DNA of 64,000 nt from Polymorphobacter_B sp038225475 (GTDB taxonomy: Bacteria > Pseudomonadota > Alphaproteobacteria > Sphingomonadales > Sphingomonadaceae). This document shows, in pieces, positions 52,775 to 61,380 of the stretch. The position numbers and the translations under genes are program-made. The notes under the pieces were generated by a model. The model did not search any database. It saw nothing but the letters and a program-made list of their open reading frames with translations, and had not been told where the DNA came from. Positions within the stretch are counted from its first letter, which is position 1. Every line of letters begins with the position of its first letter. The stretch is from positions 124,001-188,000 of the forward strand of contig JBBRRA010000006.1 of the NCBI GenBank assembly GCA_038225475.1. Direction: 5' to 3'.

Positions 52775-54517
52775 ATGCGAATTTTACTGATGGCATTGCT
52801 GCTTTCGAGCGGGGCGACCGTAGCCGCCGCACCCGCCGACGATCTTGCAGCGGTTATTCGCGATCATTGGGCATGGGCATTGCGGACCGACCCTTTGCTG
52901 GCGACCGAAGTCGGCGACCATGGCGGCGACGGCAAGCTGCCGGACCCGAGCCTTGCCGAGGCCGACCGACAGGCAGCAACCGCGGCTGGGTTCATCGCGC
53001 GGCTCGACCGCATCGATGCGGCTTCGCTGCAGCCTGCCGACCGCGTCAACCGCGCGGTTCTGCGGCGACTGCTGGCGACCCAGATCGAAGGCAACGCGTT
53101 CGGCCAGCGCGCAATGACCTTCACCACCTATTCGGGCTGGCATACCGGATTTGCCGGATCCCCCGAGCGCGAGCCGCTGCTGACCAAGGCGGATTATGTC
53201 TCGTACCTCGACCGGCTGGCGGCATATCCGGCCTTCAACCGCGCCGAGATCGCCGTGACGCGGACGGCGCTGGCGCAGGGCTATGCGCAGCCGTGCGTCC
53301 CGCTACAGGGTTTTGAAAGCTCGATCTCGACGCACATCGTGTCGTCAGTCGAGCAGTCGGTGTTCTGGCGGCCGTTTGCGCGTGCGCGCCCGGCGGCGAT
53401 CGCGGCTGCCGATTGGCCGGCACTCCAGGCGCGCGGACGCACGCTGATCATGGCGAGCGTGATCCCGGCATATGCCGAGCTGCTCGATTTTTATACGCAC
53501 GACTATGCGCCGCACTGCCGCGCTACCGTCGGCATCGGCGACACCCCCGGCGGTGCCGCTTATTACGCCTATCGCGCGCAGAGCGAGACGACGACGGCGT
53601 TGACTCCCGACGCGATCCATCAGCTCGGGCTGGCCGAAGTCGCGCGCATCGGTGCCGCGATGGACAAGGTGGCGACCGACGCGGGGTACAAGGACCGCGC
53701 CGCCTTCGTCGCGCACATGCGCACCGATCCGGTTTTTTATGCGCGGACGCCGCAGGAGCTGCTCGACAAATCGGCGACCGTTGCAAAGTCGATCGATGCG
53801 TGGTTGCCGCGGCTGATCGGCCGTCTGCCGCGGCTGCCGTTTTCATTGAAGGCCATCCCCGCCGACCAGGCCGAAGGCACCACCACCGCATATTCCGAAC
53901 CGGGCAGCGTCGCGAACGGTCGTGCCGGGATATACTATGTCAACACCACGCACCTCGATCAGCGCCCGCTGTTCGAGCTGCCCGCACTGACGCTGCACGA
54001 GGCTGCGCCGGGGCATCAGACGCAGTTGTCGTTGCAGCAGGAACTCGACCTGCCGGAATTCCGCAAGCATCTGGTGACCTTCACCGCATTCGTCGAAGGC
54101 TGGGCGCTGTATTCGGAAAGCCTTGGCGCGGAGATGGGGTTGTACGACACGCCCGAGAAGGCGATGGGCCGCTTCAGCTACGAGATGTGGCGCGCGTGCC
54201 GTCTCGTTGTCGACACCGGCGTCCATGTGCAGGGCTGGAGCCGCGACCGCGCCATCGACTATATGCTGGCGAACACCGCGCTCAGCCGCCACAATGTCGA
54301 GGCCGAGGTCAACCGCTACATCACCTGGCCGGGGCAGGCGCTCGGCTATAAGATCGGCGAACTGACGATCAAGCGGCTGCGCGCCAAGGCCGAAACCACA
54401 CTGGGGCCAAAGTTTGACGAGCGCGCCTTCCACGACGCCGTACTCGGCAACGGACCGGTCCCGATGGACGTGCTCGAGGCGCAGATCGACGCGTGGATCG
54501 CGGAGCGCAGGCGCTAG
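52775..54517 (+). CDS. DUF885 family zinc peptidase, secreted
   Basis: 580 residues with a signal peptide (MRILLMALLLSSGATVAAA). The DUF885 family contains probable metallopeptidases. The zinc motif HEAAPGH (His408, Glu409, His414) is in TLHEAAPGHQTQLS, with the third-ligand Glu region TAFVEGWALYSESLG after it. ATG at 52775 follows GGGAGAA. Probably periplasmic and acts on peptides. Its stop overlaps the convergent oxidoreductase gene by four bases. Confidence 0.88.
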   Translation: MRILLMALLLSSGATVAAAPADDLAAVIRDHWAWALRTDPLLATEVGDHGGDGKLPDPSLAEADRQAATAAGFIARLDRIDAASLQPADRVNRAVLRRLLATQIEGNAFGQRAMTFTTYSGWHTGFAGSPEREPLLTKADYVSYLDRLAAYPAFNRAEIAVTRTALAQGYAQPCVPLQGFESSISTHIVSSVEQSVFWRPFARARPAAIAAADWPALQARGRTLIMASVIPAYAELLDFYTHDYAPHCRATVGIGDTPGGAAYYAYRAQSETTTALTPDAIHQLGLAEVARIGAAMDKVATDAGYKDRAAFVAHMRTDPVFYARTPQELLDKSATVAKSIDAWLPRLIGRLPRLPFSLKAIPADQAEGTTTAYSEPGSVANGRAGIYYVNTTHLDQRPLFELPALTLHEAAPGHQTQLSLQQELDLPEFRKHLVTFTAFVEGWALYSESLGAEMGLYDTPEKAMGRFSYEMWRACRLVVDTGVHVQGWSRDRAIDYMLANTALSRHNVEAEVNRYITWPGQALGYKIGELTIKRLRAKAETTLGPKFDERAFHDAVLGNGPVPMDVLEAQIDAWIAERRR

Positions 54518-55524
54518 GGCGGCGTCACCTCGACGAGCAGCTTGCCGAAATTGCCGCCGGTGTACAGGTCGCGCACCGCGGTCAGCGCGTGTTCAAGGCC
54601 GGGGCGGATATCCTGGCGCGTCTTGAGCTGACCGCCGAGCATCCAGCCCGCGAGCGCCTGCGCCGCCTCGCCGAACCGCGGGGCGAAATCGGTGACGATG
54701 AAGCCGCGGATCATCAGCCGGCGCATCAGGATCATCGTCCAATAGCCGGGAATCTCGTGCGGGGTCAGGTCATTGTATCCCGAGATAAGACCGCACAGCG
54801 GGATGCGGCCGAACAACTTCATGCGTTCCACGACCGCCTGCATGATCGGACCGCCGACCTGTTCGAAATTAATGTCGATGCCGTCGGGCGCCAGCCGATC
54901 GAGTGCGGCACCGACGTCTTCGTCCTTATAGTCGATCGCCGCATCGAAGCCGAGGTCGTCGACGATATAGGCGCATTTGGCCGCGCCACCGGCGATGCCG
55001 ATGACCCGGCAGCCCTTGATCTTGCCGATCTGCCCGACGATCTGGCCGACGCCGCCGGCGGCCGCCGAAACCACCAGCGTTTCGCCGGGCTTGGGCTGGC
55101 CGATATCGAGCAGCCCGAAATACGCCGTCGGCCCGACCAGCCCGAGCGTGCCGAAGGCCTGCGCCATCGAAATGCCGGGAATGTCGGGCAGCCGTGACAG
55201 TCCAGTGCCGTCGGTGGTCATGTGGTCGGCCCATTCGCCGATCCCGGCATACGCATCACCGACGCTGACGCCAGCCTTGCGGCTTTCGACAACGCGCCCC
55301 GCGACCCCGCCGCGCATCGCCGCGCCGATGTCGACCGGCGGCATATATTGCTCCATGTCGCTCATCCAGATGCGGTTGGTCGGGTCGAGCGACAGATAGG
55401 TCACACGCAGGCGGAATTGTCCGTCGGCCAGCGGCGCGAGCGGCTCGCTGGTGTAGGCAAGATCGCTGTCGGCAATGTCGCCGACCGGTCGCGATGTAAG
55501 CCTCCAGACGTTGCGGTTGGTCAT
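54514..55524 (-). CDS. NADP-dependent oxidoreductase, medium-chain (CurA/leukotriene B4 dehydrogenase type)
   Basis: 336 residues. Zinc-free MDR reductase: LSLDPTNRIWMSDMEQYMPP near the start, the cofactor segment VVSAAAGGVGQIVGQIGKIKG, YKDEDVGAALDRL and NFEQVGGPIMQAVVERM. It probably reduces enones or 2-alkenals with NADPH. ATG at 55524; a GTG at 55527 is immediately before and in frame. Divergent from the TetR-type regulator, which may control it. Confidence 0.88.
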   Translation of the reverse strand: MTNRNVWRLTSRPVGDIADSDLAYTSEPLAPLADGQFRLRVTYLSLDPTNRIWMSDMEQYMPPVDIGAAMRGGVAGRVVESRKAGVSVGDAYAGIGEWADHMTTDGTGLSRLPDIPGISMAQAFGTLGLVGPTAYFGLLDIGQPKPGETLVVSAAAGGVGQIVGQIGKIKGCRVIGIAGGAAKCAYIVDDLGFDAAIDYKDEDVGAALDRLAPDGIDINFEQVGGPIMQAVVERMKLFGRIPLCGLISGYNDLTPHEIPGYWTMILMRRLMIRGFIVTDFAPRFGEAAQALAGWMLGGQLKTRQDIRPGLEHALTAVRDLYTGGNFGKLLVEVTPP

Positions 55525-55605
55525 CACTGTACCCCTAGGTTTTGCCAAAGAATGCGCGTGCACCCCGGCACCTGCAAGCCCGCGTTCACACTTTGGCCAT
55601 ATGCT

Positions 55606-55635
55606 TTTGACTATGACTCAGCTTTGGCGGTAAAA
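55606..55635 (+). promoter_or_regulatory. Candidate promoter for the TetR-selO transcript
   Basis: TTGACT (55607-55612) is followed after 17 bases by GTAAAA (55630-55635) in the 161-base divergent region. Weak match, but the only candidate seen. Confidence 0.35.
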
Positions 55636-55685
55636 GCGTCTCGTTAAAACCGTCCTCGGCAGGACGCTTGGGGAGAATCACCGAC

Positions 55686-56324
55686 GTGGCCAGTCGTGCC
55701 ATCGATACACGTGCGCGCCGGTATGATCCGGCCGAAACCCGTCAGCGCGTGCTGGCGGCGGCGAACATGCTGTTTGCGACCAAAGGCTATGCCGCCACCG
55801 GAACCGCCGACATCGCGCGCGAGGCGGATGTTTCCGAAGGGTCGATCTTCTATCACTTCGGATCGAAGAAGAACCTGCTCGCCGAGCTTGGGCGCAGCCA
55901 CGGCGAGGCGATGATCGCCGCCATGCAGCAGGACGACCGGCTCGAGGATCTGGAGCCCGGCATCACGATCCCACGTGTCTTTGAATTCTGCCGGACCAAT
56001 AAGCTGTGGGAGGGCATCACCGGGTCGGAGTGTGAAGTCGGCACGCCGGCGTTGATGAAGAACCCCGAAGCCGAACCCTTTTACCACGCGGCCAAGGACA
56101 TGACCGTGTCGTGGCTGCGCCTGCAGATGGCGGCGGCGCTGGCGCACCGCGACGTCACCGGCATCAACATCGCGCTCGCGGCGTCGTTCACGCATCATGT
56201 GGTCGGCGATGCGATCGAATTGATTTTGACCGCGACCAGCGACGCGGAACGCGCGGCTGTCGAGGCCGAGACCGTCCGCTACGTCCGCGCCGCCTTTGGC
56301 TATCCGGTGCCCAAAACCGCGTGA
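55686..56324 (+). CDS. TetR/AcrR-family regulator
   Basis: 212 residues. The N-terminal HTH is TADIAREADVSEGSIFYHF followed by GSKKNLLAEL; the C-terminal ligand domain is unremarkable. GTG at 55686 follows GGGGAG by ten bases; an in-frame TTG at 55668 is the alternative. The likely target is the divergent oxidoreductase, which is the usual arrangement for TetR repressors. Its stop overlaps the selO start as GTGA, so regulator and SelO are co-translated. Confidence 0.88.
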   Translation: MASRAIDTRARRYDPAETRQRVLAAANMLFATKGYAATGTADIAREADVSEGSIFYHFGSKKNLLAELGRSHGEAMIAAMQQDDRLEDLEPGITIPRVFEFCRTNKLWEGITGSECEVGTPALMKNPEAEPFYHAAKDMTVSWLRLQMAAALAHRDVTGINIALAASFTHHVVGDAIELILTATSDAERAAVEAETVRYVRAAFGYPVPKTA

Positions 56325-57700
56325 GTGGGTTGCACCCGGCGCACGCCATTCTCGAACTCGGCTCCGACTTTTACGACCCCGTCGCTGCCGCCGATTTCCC
56401 GGCGACCATCCTGCGCTTTCGCAACGACCGCGCTGCCGCGACGGTCGGTCTTGCAGCGTTGAGCGACGCCGAGTGGATCCAGTATTTCGGGCGGTTCGCC
56501 CCGCTGCCGGGCAGCCTGCAGACGCCGCTGGCGCTGCGCTATCACGGGCATCAGTTTCGCAGCTATAATCCAGACCTCGGCGATGGCCGCGGCTTCCTGT
56601 TTGCGCAGCTTTGCGACGATCGCGGGCGGCTGCTCGACCTTGGGACCAAGGGCTCGGGACAGACCCCGTGGAGCCGTGCCGGCGACGGGCGGCTGACGCT
56701 GAAAGGCGGCGTCCGCGAAGTGCTGGCGACCGAGATGCTGACCGCCCTCGGCGTCGAAACCTCGCAGACGTTTTCGGTGATCGAGACCGGCGAGGCGCTC
56801 GAACGCGGCGACGAGCCGTCGCCGACACGCGGCGCGGTGCTGGTCCGGCTCAGCCATAGCCATATCCGCTACGGCACCTTCCAGCGGCTTGCGGCGCTCG
56901 GCGATGCCGACGGCATGGCCCGGCTGACCGACTACGTCCTGCGCCACTATTTTCCCGACACTCCGCGCATCGATCGCGATGCCGCGCTGATCGACGTCGC
57001 GGTCACCGGCGCAGCGCGCCAGGCGGCGGCGATGATGGCAGCGGGCTTCGTCCACGGCGTGCTCAACACCGACAATATCAACATCACCGGCGAAAGCTTC
57101 GACTACGGCCCGTACCGGTTCGCGCCGGCGTTCGATGCCGACTTCACCGCAGCCTATTTCGATCATCACGGTCTCTACAGCTTTGGCCGCCAGCCCGAGG
57201 CGCTGCAATGGAACGTCTATCAACTCGCCGGCGCGCTGCGACTGGTCGCGCCGACCGACGTGCTGGCTCCGGCGCTGCAGGCCTTTCCGGATCGCTATGC
57301 GGCAGCGTTCGAGACGGCGATGCTCGCGCGACTGGGCGTCAAGCCGCGCGGTGCCGACGATGCGGCGTTGGTCGAGGCGTTGGTCGCGGCGCTCGTCGCC
57401 AACGGCGCGGCGCTCGACCGGTTCTGGTTCGATTGGCGCGGCGGCGCCTTGCGCACACCGACAACCGCGTATGACGGCGCTGAATTCGCAGGCTTTCGAG
57501 CAGCGGTTGCCGGCTACCGCGCGGCGGTGCCGCTGGATCACGACTATTGGCGCGATGCCGACCCGTGCGGGTTGCCAATTGCCGAAATCGAGTCGATCTG
57601 GGCGATGATTGCCGACGCTGACGACTGGCGCGCGTTCAACGCCAAAATCGCAGCGATCCGCCGCATGGGCGAGGCGATGGGCAGGCCGCTGTCGCCCTAA
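56321..57700 (+). CDS. selO: Protein adenylyltransferase SelO (YdiU)
   Basis: Pseudokinase that transfers AMP to protein hydroxyls, linked to oxidative stress. 459 residues. Seen: ALRYHGHQFRSYNPDLGDGR, GTKGSGQTPWSRAGDGRLTL (glycine loop), GGVREVLATEMLTALGV, and the metal site NTDNINITGESFDYGPYRF (in part), which replaces the kinase DFG. Bacterial SelO lacks the C-terminal selenocysteine of eukaryotic forms; this one ends GEAMGRPLSP. The start is GTG at 56321 overlapping the TetR stop. E. coli YdiU is slightly longer, 478 residues. Confidence 0.94.
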   Translation: MSGLHPAHAILELGSDFYDPVAAADFPATILRFRNDRAAATVGLAALSDAEWIQYFGRFAPLPGSLQTPLALRYHGHQFRSYNPDLGDGRGFLFAQLCDDRGRLLDLGTKGSGQTPWSRAGDGRLTLKGGVREVLATEMLTALGVETSQTFSVIETGEALERGDEPSPTRGAVLVRLSHSHIRYGTFQRLAALGDADGMARLTDYVLRHYFPDTPRIDRDAALIDVAVTGAARQAAAMMAAGFVHGVLNTDNINITGESFDYGPYRFAPAFDADFTAAYFDHHGLYSFGRQPEALQWNVYQLAGALRLVAPTDVLAPALQAFPDRYAAAFETAMLARLGVKPRGADDAALVEALVAALVANGAALDRFWFDWRGGALRTPTTAYDGAEFAGFRAAVAGYRAAVPLDHDYWRDADPCGLPIAEIESIWAMIADADDWRAFNAKIAAIRRMGEAMGRPLSP

Positions 57701-57753
57701 AGCGCGCGCGCGGTGGGTGGCGTCCGCCTGCGGCGTCGGCTAGAACGCCGCAA

Positions 57754-58968
57754 ATGTCGCCGACACCCGCCGAAGCTGCAGCGCTTGCCACGATCGATGC
57801 TGCAGCGATGCTGCACAATGTCGAGGCGTGGGCGGCGGTCAATTCGGGCAGCCGCAACCTTGCCGGGCTGGCGACGATGGCCGACCTGCTGCGGGCGGCG
57901 CTGCTGCCCCTGGGTGGGGCGATCGAGCTGCGCGACCCGACGCCGGTGACCGCGATCGACGCCGCCGGGCGCGCGCGACCGCTGCCGCACGGCCAGAACC
58001 TGCACCTGGTCCAGCGCCCCGACGCGCCGGTGCGCGTTCTGTTGACCGGCCATATGGATACGGTTTTCGCATTCGATCATCCGTTCCAGACCTGCCGCTG
58101 GCGTGATGCGACGACGCTCAACGGCCCCGGCACGGCCGACATGAAGGGCGGGATCGCTGTGATGCTCGCGGCGCTGACCGCGCTCGAAGCGTCGCCGTTT
58201 GCGGGCGCGATCGGGTATGAGATCGTGATCAACAGCGATGAAGAGGTGTCATCGCTGGGGTCCGCTGCGCTGCTGCAGGCGGCGGCGCTGCGCTGCCACC
58301 TCGGCCTGACGTACGAACCGGCGCTGCCCGACGGCACGCTTGCCGGCGCACGCAAGGGCAGTGGCAATTTCTCCGCGGTGGTCACCGGGCGTGCCGCGCA
58401 TGCGGGGCGCGAGCCCGAAAACGGCCGCAACGCGCTGGTTGCTGCTGCCGATCTTGCGCTGCGGCTGTCGCGCCTGCCCGCCGAACGCGGCGGCGTATCC
58501 TGCAATCCCGCCAAAATCGACGGTGGCGGACCGAACAATATCGTGCCGGATATCGCTGTGCTGCGCTTCAACGTCCGCCCCGCCAGTCTCGATGACGAAG
58601 CCTGGGCGCAGGCGCGCGTCGCTGCGCTGATTGCCGAGGTTGCAGCCGCGCACGACGTGCAGATCGCGCTCGACGGACATTTCGCACGCCCGCCAAAGCC
58701 GCTCGATGCCAATCAACTCCGGTTGTTCGAACTGGTGCAGGGCTGCGGTGCAGCGCTCGGGTTGACACTCGGCTGGCGCGACACCGGCGGCGTGTGCGAC
58801 GGCAACAACCTTGCCGCCACCGGGCTTGCGGTGGTCGACACGCTGGGTCCGCGCGGCGGCGCGATCCACTCGGCCGACGAGTTTCTGTTGACCGACAGCC
58901 TTGTCGAACGTGCACAGCTTTCGGCGCTGCTGCTGATGCGCGTGGCACAGTCGGGATGGCAACGGTGA
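57754..58968 (+). CDS. M20-family hydrolase of the AST cluster
   Basis: 404 residues. Zinc-amidohydrolase motifs: GHMDTVFAFDHP (His/Asp), NGPGTADMKGG (bridging Asp), NSDEEVSSLGS (catalytic Glu). M20 enzymes cleave N-acyl amino acids and dipeptides. It heads the arginine succinyltransferase genes and overlaps astA by 13 bases, and the canonical succinylglutamate desuccinylase AstE (M14-like) is absent here. It may take over the desuccinylation of N-succinylglutamate (inference). Confidence 0.88.
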   Translation: MSPTPAEAAALATIDAAAMLHNVEAWAAVNSGSRNLAGLATMADLLRAALLPLGGAIELRDPTPVTAIDAAGRARPLPHGQNLHLVQRPDAPVRVLLTGHMDTVFAFDHPFQTCRWRDATTLNGPGTADMKGGIAVMLAALTALEASPFAGAIGYEIVINSDEEVSSLGSAALLQAAALRCHLGLTYEPALPDGTLAGARKGSGNFSAVVTGRAAHAGREPENGRNALVAAADLALRLSRLPAERGGVSCNPAKIDGGGPNNIVPDIAVLRFNVRPASLDDEAWAQARVAALIAEVAAAHDVQIALDGHFARPPKPLDANQLRLFELVQGCGAALGLTLGWRDTGGVCDGNNLAATGLAVVDTLGPRGGAIHSADEFLLTDSLVERAQLSALLLMRVAQSGWQR

Positions 58969-59984
58969 CGTGGAGTGTGCGCCCGGCGCGCGGCAGCGAT
59001 GTCGATGCGCTGTATGATTTTGCGATGATGGCGGGCGGCGGGCTGACCAACCTGCCGCAGAACCGCGATGCGCTGGCGGCTCGGCTGGCCCGCTCGGACG
59101 CATCGTTTGCCACGATGATCGATGCGCCCGACGACGAGATGTACATGCTCGTGCTCGAACAGGCGGGCACCGGGCGGATCGGCGGGACCGCAGTGATCTT
59201 CAGCCGGATCGGCGTCGGCTTTCCGTTTTACAGCTATAAACTCGCCACCGTTTCGCAGCACTCGCGCGAACTGGCGAAGACGTTTTCGATGCAGCTGCTC
59301 AATCTGGTTACCGACCATGACGGGGCGAGCGAAGTCGGCGGGCTGTTCCTGCATCCCGATTTGCGCACCGGCGGGCTGGGACGGCTGCTGGCGCGCAGCC
59401 GCTATCTGTTCATCGCCGGGCACCGCGCGCGCTTCGGCGACCGGCTGCTCGCCGAATTGCGGGGCGTGATGACCGAAGGCGGTGACTCGCCGTTCTGGGA
59501 TGGGCTCGGCGCGCGCTTTTTCGGCATGGATTTCCGCGAAGCCGACAAGTTCAACAGCCTTAACGGCAACCAGTTCATCGCCGACCTGATGCCCAAGCAC
59601 CCGATCTATGTCGCGTTGCTGCCCGACAGCGCGCGCGCCGTGATCGGCCAGCCGCACGCGCGCGGCGTGCCGGCGATGAAGATGCTCGAGGCCGAGGGGT
59701 TTCGCTTCGACGGCTATGTCGATATTTTCGACGGTGGCCCGACGATGACGGCGCCGACCGATGCCGTGCGCAGCGTTGCGATGAGCCGCGCCGCGCCGCT
59801 CGCCGAATTGGCCGATGCCAGCACCGGCCTGCCGCGCGTGCTCGCCGCCGCCGGGAAGCTGACGCAGTTTCGCGCGTGGATCGGTCATGCCGACTGGTGC
59901 GCCGACGGGTTGGTGCTGCCGACTGGCGAGGCGGAATTGATGCAGCTTTCGATCGGGGACGAGGTTCGCCATGTCGCGTTCTGA
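58956..59984 (+). CDS. astA: Arginine N-succinyltransferase
   Basis: Transfers succinyl from succinyl-CoA to arginine, first AST step. 342 residues. Seen: VRPARGSDVDALYDFAMMAGGGLTNLP (start, in part), KLATVSQHSREL, EVGGLFLHPDLRTGGLGRLLARSRYLF (GNAT-like acyl-CoA site, in part), and FWDGLGARFFGMDF. Starts at ATG 58956; GTG 58965, which overlaps the M20 stop as GTGA, is an equally good alternative. Overlaps astD by 14 bases. Confidence 0.94.
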   Translation: MATVTWSVRPARGSDVDALYDFAMMAGGGLTNLPQNRDALAARLARSDASFATMIDAPDDEMYMLVLEQAGTGRIGGTAVIFSRIGVGFPFYSYKLATVSQHSRELAKTFSMQLLNLVTDHDGASEVGGLFLHPDLRTGGLGRLLARSRYLFIAGHRARFGDRLLAELRGVMTEGGDSPFWDGLGARFFGMDFREADKFNSLNGNQFIADLMPKHPIYVALLPDSARAVIGQPHARGVPAMKMLEAEGFRFDGYVDIFDGGPTMTAPTDAVRSVAMSRAAPLAELADASTGLPRVLAAAGKLTQFRAWIGHADWCADGLVLPTGEAELMQLSIGDEVRHVAF

Positions 59985-61380
59985 ACTGGTTTCGTTCGAT
60001 CCGTGCACCGGCGACATCGTCTGGGAGGGGCATGCCGGCGATGTCGATGCCGCTGTCGGCGCAGCGCGCGATGCCGCCCCCGGCTGGGCGCGTACATCGC
60101 TCGACGCGCGGATCGCGGTGGCGCGCGGCTTTCAGGCGGTGGTCAAGGCGCGGGCCGAGGATTTCGCGCGGCTGATCGCGCGCGAAACCGGCAAGCCGCT
60201 GTGGGAAACCCGCACCGAGGTCGCAAGCGTCGCCGCCAAGGTCGATATTTCGATCACCGCGCAGGCCGAGCGCGCCGGGCAGCGATCGGGCGATGTCGGC
60301 GGCGTGCGGCAGGCGCTGCGACACAAGCCGCACGGCGTGCTCGCGGTACTGGGGCCGTATAATTTTCCCGCGCATCTGCCCAATGGCCATATCGTCCCGG
60401 CGCTGCTGGCGGGCAATACTCTGGTGTTGAAACCGTCCGAGCAGACGCCCGCGGTTGCCGCATTCATGGCCGAATGCTGGAACGCGGCCGGGTTGCCGCG
60501 CGGGGTGCTGAACGTCGTCCAAGGCGGCGGCGATACCGGCAAGGCGCTCGCCGCGCACGCCGATATCGACGGGTTGCTGTTTACCGGTTCGGCAACGACC
60601 GGCGCGGCGCTGGCGCGGCAGTTCGCCGAAACGCCGCACAAGATCCTTGCGCTCGAAATGGGCGGCAACAACCCGCTGATCGCGTGGGATATCGCGCCCG
60701 ACCGGCTCGATGCAGCCGCCGCGCTGATCGTCCAGTCGGGGTTTCTGTCGGCGGGGCAGCGCTGCACCTGCGCGCGGCGGCTGATCGTCAGCGACCGCGA
60801 CACTTCGCTGATCGACCGCGTTACGCGGCTGATCGACCGGATCATCATCGGCGCGCCGTTCGACGATCCCCAGCCGTTCATGGGGCCGGTGATCGACAAT
60901 CGTGCAGCCGACGGACTTCAGGCCGGATTTGCGGCGTTGATCGGGCGCGGCGCGGAGGTGCTGCGTCCGCTGGCGCGTCGCAACATGGACCGGCCGTTCC
61001 TGACCCCTGGGCTGATCGACGTGACAACCGTGGCGCAGCGGCCGGATGCGGAACTGTTCGGCCCGCTGCTGCAGGTTATCCGGGTTGCCGATTTCGACGC
61101 CGCGCTGGCGGAGGCGAATGCCACCAAGTTCGGGCTGGCAGCTGGTTTGATCGGCGGCGATGCCGCGCTGTACGACAAATTCTGGAGCGCGACGCGCGCC
61201 GGTGTGGTCAACTGGAACCGGCCAACCAACGGTGCGGCATCGAATGCGCCGTTCGGCGGAGTCGGCGTTTCAGGCAACCACCGGCCAAGCGCCTATTATG
61301 CCGCCGACTATTGCGCCTTTCCGGTGGCAAGCCTTGAAGCGGATGCGGCCGACGGCGCGATCGCGACGGGGCTGCGATGA
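59971..61380 (+). CDS. astD: N-succinylglutamate 5-semialdehyde dehydrogenase
   Basis: NAD-dependent aldehyde dehydrogenase of 469 residues oxidising succinylglutamate semialdehyde to succinylglutamate. Seen: GVLAVLGPYNFPAHLPNGHI, FTGSATTGAALAR, the catalytic Glu in LALEMGGNNPL and the catalytic Cys in SGFLSAGQRCTCARR, plus NWNRPTNGAASNAPFGGVG at the C-terminal end. The stop overlaps astB as ATGA. Confidence 0.94.
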   Translation: MSRSELVSFDPCTGDIVWEGHAGDVDAAVGAARDAAPGWARTSLDARIAVARGFQAVVKARAEDFARLIARETGKPLWETRTEVASVAAKVDISITAQAERAGQRSGDVGGVRQALRHKPHGVLAVLGPYNFPAHLPNGHIVPALLAGNTLVLKPSEQTPAVAAFMAECWNAAGLPRGVLNVVQGGGDTGKALAAHADIDGLLFTGSATTGAALARQFAETPHKILALEMGGNNPLIAWDIAPDRLDAAAALIVQSGFLSAGQRCTCARRLIVSDRDTSLIDRVTRLIDRIIIGAPFDDPQPFMGPVIDNRAADGLQAGFAALIGRGAEVLRPLARRNMDRPFLTPGLIDVTTVAQRPDAELFGPLLQVIRVADFDAALAEANATKFGLAAGLIGGDAALYDKFWSATRAGVVNWNRPTNGAASNAPFGGVGVSGNHRPSAYYAADYCAFPVASLEADAADGAIATGLR

